NCBI RefSeq assembly: GCF_037038585.1
Contig: NC_092523.1
Coordinates: forward strand, 46,827,501-46,891,500
Reading direction: 5' to 3'
Origin: Patagioenas fasciata
Taxonomy: Eukaryota > Chordata > Aves > Columbiformes > Columbidae
Length of the DNA stretch: 64,000 bases
The notes under the pieces were generated by a model. That model ran no database searches. It saw nothing but the letters and a program-made list of their open reading frames with translations, and had not been told where the DNA came from. Shown here in pieces: positions 61,476-64,000 of the stretch. The stretch's first letter is position 1; the number at the start of each line of letters is the position of its first letter. The position numbers and the translations under genes were made by a program.

Positions 61476-62866
61476 GTAAGTGGAAGAAGAGCCCTCTTGG
61501 TTGCAACTTGAGGGCTTGGGGTCAGGTAAAACTCCCAGTGGAATGAGGCATGTGCCTAAATAAAGGCAGGGCTTTGTCTTGCCTGCAGATGGACTCATCT
61601 GAGCACTGGGTCATGAAAAACAGAATTCCACCCTGGAATAAAAAGTAGCCCTTTTTATAGTCCTTTTCTGTTTACTGTTTCAAAATAGTGCTTTTCTATG
61701 TGTATGTTGCTGGCAAGCCAAACAGAAATGAAGAAAAAAAAAATTCTTTCATCCAGACTATTGCCTGGGGAGAGGTAGAGCAAAGCTTCATTTAGACATA
61801 TGAGAAAGCTGCATAACCAATCTCACAATAAGAAAAACTCTCTCTGCAGATTAAGAACGAAGCTCAATATATCATTTGACAGAGAAGGTAATACACAGAC
61901 AATTGGGGATATAAACTTAATGGGAAGATCTGGGGTTAGAAAAGGACGAGAAAGCCCCTTTGACACAGACAACTGAACAGCACATTATCCACACATTTGC
62001 ATTTCAAGAGAAGAAGGGAATAAGGAGGGGAATCCTTTTATAATAGGTCAATGTTTATACCTTGAAACATATTTGTAGTATAAATATCCACAGCAATTCA
62101 AAAGTCTTTCTTTAAAAAAGAATCTACCACCTAAAAACTGAAACCATGACTTTGGGACGTAATTGCTAAAACAACCAATAGCTTTGGCCTGGCAAATTGC
62201 ACTCAGATAAATCCTCCTAAAGCTAAACATGCCCCACAGATTCTTACAGAGCCTTGTATCCCCCTCCTAGTTATTTTACCAAATCAAATGCAGCTGTTGG
62301 ACCAATTTGCCCTCCACAGGATCTATTCTTTCAAAAAAACAATGCATGTGAAATATCATTTCCTTACAGGTTTGCCTAAAATCCTCTCCAACCTAATAAA
62401 TTAAGTTTAGAAGTTTTCAGCCACAGCAGAGATCAGGTTTCAGATTAAGTCTAGGTACTCACCTCCCCACCTCCCCTTCAAACTCTAGTTTCAGGAAGAC
62501 TGTCTTCTCCCAGACAAAAAACCCGAGGTGCTGTTTAATGCAACAAACCTGCCCTCTCTCTGTTTGCAAACAGGAGAAAAGGCAGAGAAAATATTAATTT
62601 AGAAAGGAAAGAAAAAGAGGGGGAGGGGAAAGAGGAGAAAAAAAACCAAAAAACCCCTCCACTCTAAGGTTGATTCAAACTGAAATGACTTGCATGCCCT
62701 TTGTGGCTTTAGAAATGGAGCCACCTGCTGCCTCTTCTGTCAGCCCTGACAGTTTAATTAGCAATAGGGCACCTCCCTCCCCAGGTCCTCTTTATGTGCA
62801 CTAATGGGAAAAAAACCTCTCAATCTCTCTCCCTCTCTCCACTTCCCCCTCCCCTTGCTCTATTAG
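61476..62866 (+). other. SFRP2: SFRP2 intron 2 (1391 bp)
   Basis: The intron has a consensus GTAAGT donor and a long pyrimidine tract (about 62820-62862) before the TATTAG acceptor. It is otherwise AT-rich non-coding sequence with an A-rich, G-rich patch at 62575-62660. I see no transposon or nested gene. Both introns are short, in keeping with compact bird genes. Confidence 0.92.
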
Positions 62867-63171
62867 CCTTGAAGATAAAAGTGAAGGAGATTGCCTACAT
62901 CAATGGGGATACCAAGATCACCCCTGAAACAAAGAGCAAAACCATCTACAAGCTGAATGGGCTGACAGAAAGGGATCTGAGGAAGATCGTGCTTTGGCTC
63001 AAAGGTGGCCTCCAGTGTACCTGTGATGAGATGAACGACATCAACGTCCCCTACTTGGTGATGGGGCAAAAGCAAGCTGGGGAACTGGTCATCACCTCGC
63101 TGAAGCGGTGGCAGAAGGGGCAGCGGGCTTTCAAGCGGTTCTCTCGCAGCATCCGCAAACTGCAGTGTTAG
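62867..63171 (+). CDS. SFRP2: SFRP2 exon 3: netrin-like domain and stop
   Basis: This exon encodes the rest of the NTR domain: ALKIKVKEIAYINGDTKITP, the KSKTIYKLNG segment, LQCTCDEMNDINVPYLVMG, and the basic C-terminus KRWQKGQRAFKRFSRSIRK ending LQC. The three remaining NTR cysteines are in LQC, TC and the terminal C292. The lysine- and arginine-rich tail is the likely heparan-sulfate-binding surface that keeps SFRPs near cells (family inference). Stop is TAG at 63169-63171. Compared with human, differences are conservative, for example GLTERDLRKIV against GVSERDLKKSV. No frameshift or premature stop is present. Confidence 0.97.
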
Positions 63172-63925
63172 TGGCTTCGGCTCCAGCCACCTCCAGCAGC
63201 CGCCTCTGTCCCGAGCTCTCGGGGCTTCCCGCACCTTCTTACTTCGGCCCTTCTAAGCCTTGAGATGCACCGGGCATGAAACATGGTGACCGCTCTCCGA
63301 GAGGGGAGGGAGCCCTCCGTTCTTGTACATAGGTTAAAATGTAATAAAAAAATCATGACTATTTTTGGGAAGTATTAAAATATCTCGCTTAAAGCTTTTT
63401 TTTTATGGTTGCAAACATGATTTTGGTCTGAGGTTTTTCCCTCTTCATTTGGGTAATGCTGGTTCATTTATATTGCTGCTTCTCTGTATACATGCATGTT
63501 GTGCAAAAATAGGAGATGCAGAGAAAGACAACCACATATGCCACTGGCCTATCACAGGGGGTATGACTCTTTCACTGAGGTGAAATGGCTTGCCATCTAT
63601 ATTAATGCTATAAAGGTCATGTTATGACTCTTGCATGTGATACATAGGCATCAGTAAGAGTATATTAACCATTCTCACATTTTATTTTCCACAAGTCTGA
63701 GCCCTTCTCTCTCAGAAAAAAAAAAAAAAAAAATGAACAAGGTTTGGAGCTGGTTGATCTGAATGCAATTTTTTAAAAAATATTTTGCAAATGAAACCAT
63801 CTGTAGCCTAACTGTAATATACCTAGTGGTTAACCTGAAAGAGTTGTAAAATATTGCTTTAATTAACCTTGTAAATACTCCAGATAAATGTTATATTCTT
63901 GTATATAAACTTTACATCATAGTTT
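63172..63925 (+). other. SFRP2: SFRP2 3' UTR (distal end uncertain)
   Basis: Non-coding sequence follows the stop. A proximal AATAAA at 63343-63348 would give a short UTR of about 190 nt. The sequence beyond is AT-rich with A18 at 63716-63733 and an AATGTTATATTCTTG/TATATAAAC block near 63887-63910. It contains the variant signal TATAAA (63904-63909), so a longer form of about 750 nt is possible. The longer form is inferred. Confidence 0.5.
63343..63348 (+). terminator. SFRP2: SFRP2 proximal polyadenylation signal
   Basis: A canonical AATAAA lies 172 bases after the stop codon in the context ATGTAATAAAAAAATC. A second variant, ATTAAA, follows at 63374-63379. Confidence 0.6.
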
Positions 63926-64000
63926 ACCCGTTGTCTCAGTCTGTGTTCACTGCTTTGGGAGAAATGGGAGAAAGCTGTCCAACTGAGCTTTGTCATGGCA
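63926..64000. other. Window end, 3' flank of SFRP2
   Basis: The last bases show no feature. They may still be 3' UTR or downstream flank. Confidence 0.4.

Overview
The window looks like nuclear DNA from a bird (a crocodilian or turtle is the main alternative). The one clear protein-coding gene is a vertebrate SFRP2 with ordinary GT-AG introns. The recognisable interspersed repeats are mostly CR1 LINE fragments, the dominant retroposon of sauropsids. I see no Alu or L1 sequence. Overall repeat density is low, which fits a bird best. There is no sign of prokaryotic organisation: no operons, CRISPR array, tRNA or rRNA gene, or phage genes.

Layout. Positions 1 to about 56,900 are non-coding, AT-leaning DNA, best read as the 5' flank of SFRP2. 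Human SFRP2 has a large gene desert on this side, towards DCHS2; that comparison is from general knowledge and not shown here. The stretch carries CR1 pieces at 8.94-9.14, 11.44-11.81, about 21.25, 34.57-35.34 and 46.24-48.04 kb. It also has two copies of a degenerate inverted-repeat element (2.07 and 18.05 kb), two possible MIR-like relics (4.35 and 19.98 kb), a possible tRNA-headed, CR1-tailed SINE relic (55.96 kb), microsatellites and short tandem duplications. A first GC/CpG-rich island lies at 56.9-57.5 kb and a second at about 59.34-61.08 kb. The second island holds the SFRP2 promoter and exon 1.

SFRP2 is on the plus strand. Its coding exons are 60236-60728, 61395-61475 and 62867-63171, giving 879 nt and a 292-residue protein. 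It starts with a signal peptide, followed by a ten-cysteine Frizzled-type domain encoded by exon 1 and a six-cysteine netrin-like domain encoded by exons 2 and 3. The 3' UTR begins at 63172, has a polyadenylation signal at 63343, and may continue almost to the window end. The gene encodes a secreted modulator of Wnt signalling. The large upstream non-coding region is a plausible home for its developmental enhancers, and a few candidate sites are flagged.

I did not find a convincing undescribed biological system. The observations worth checking are regulatory or structural: the separate upstream CpG island, a triple palindrome upstream of the promoter, a small cluster of TCF/LEF-type sites, the possible SINE relic, and a possible intron-retained, Frizzled-domain-only SFRP2 product.
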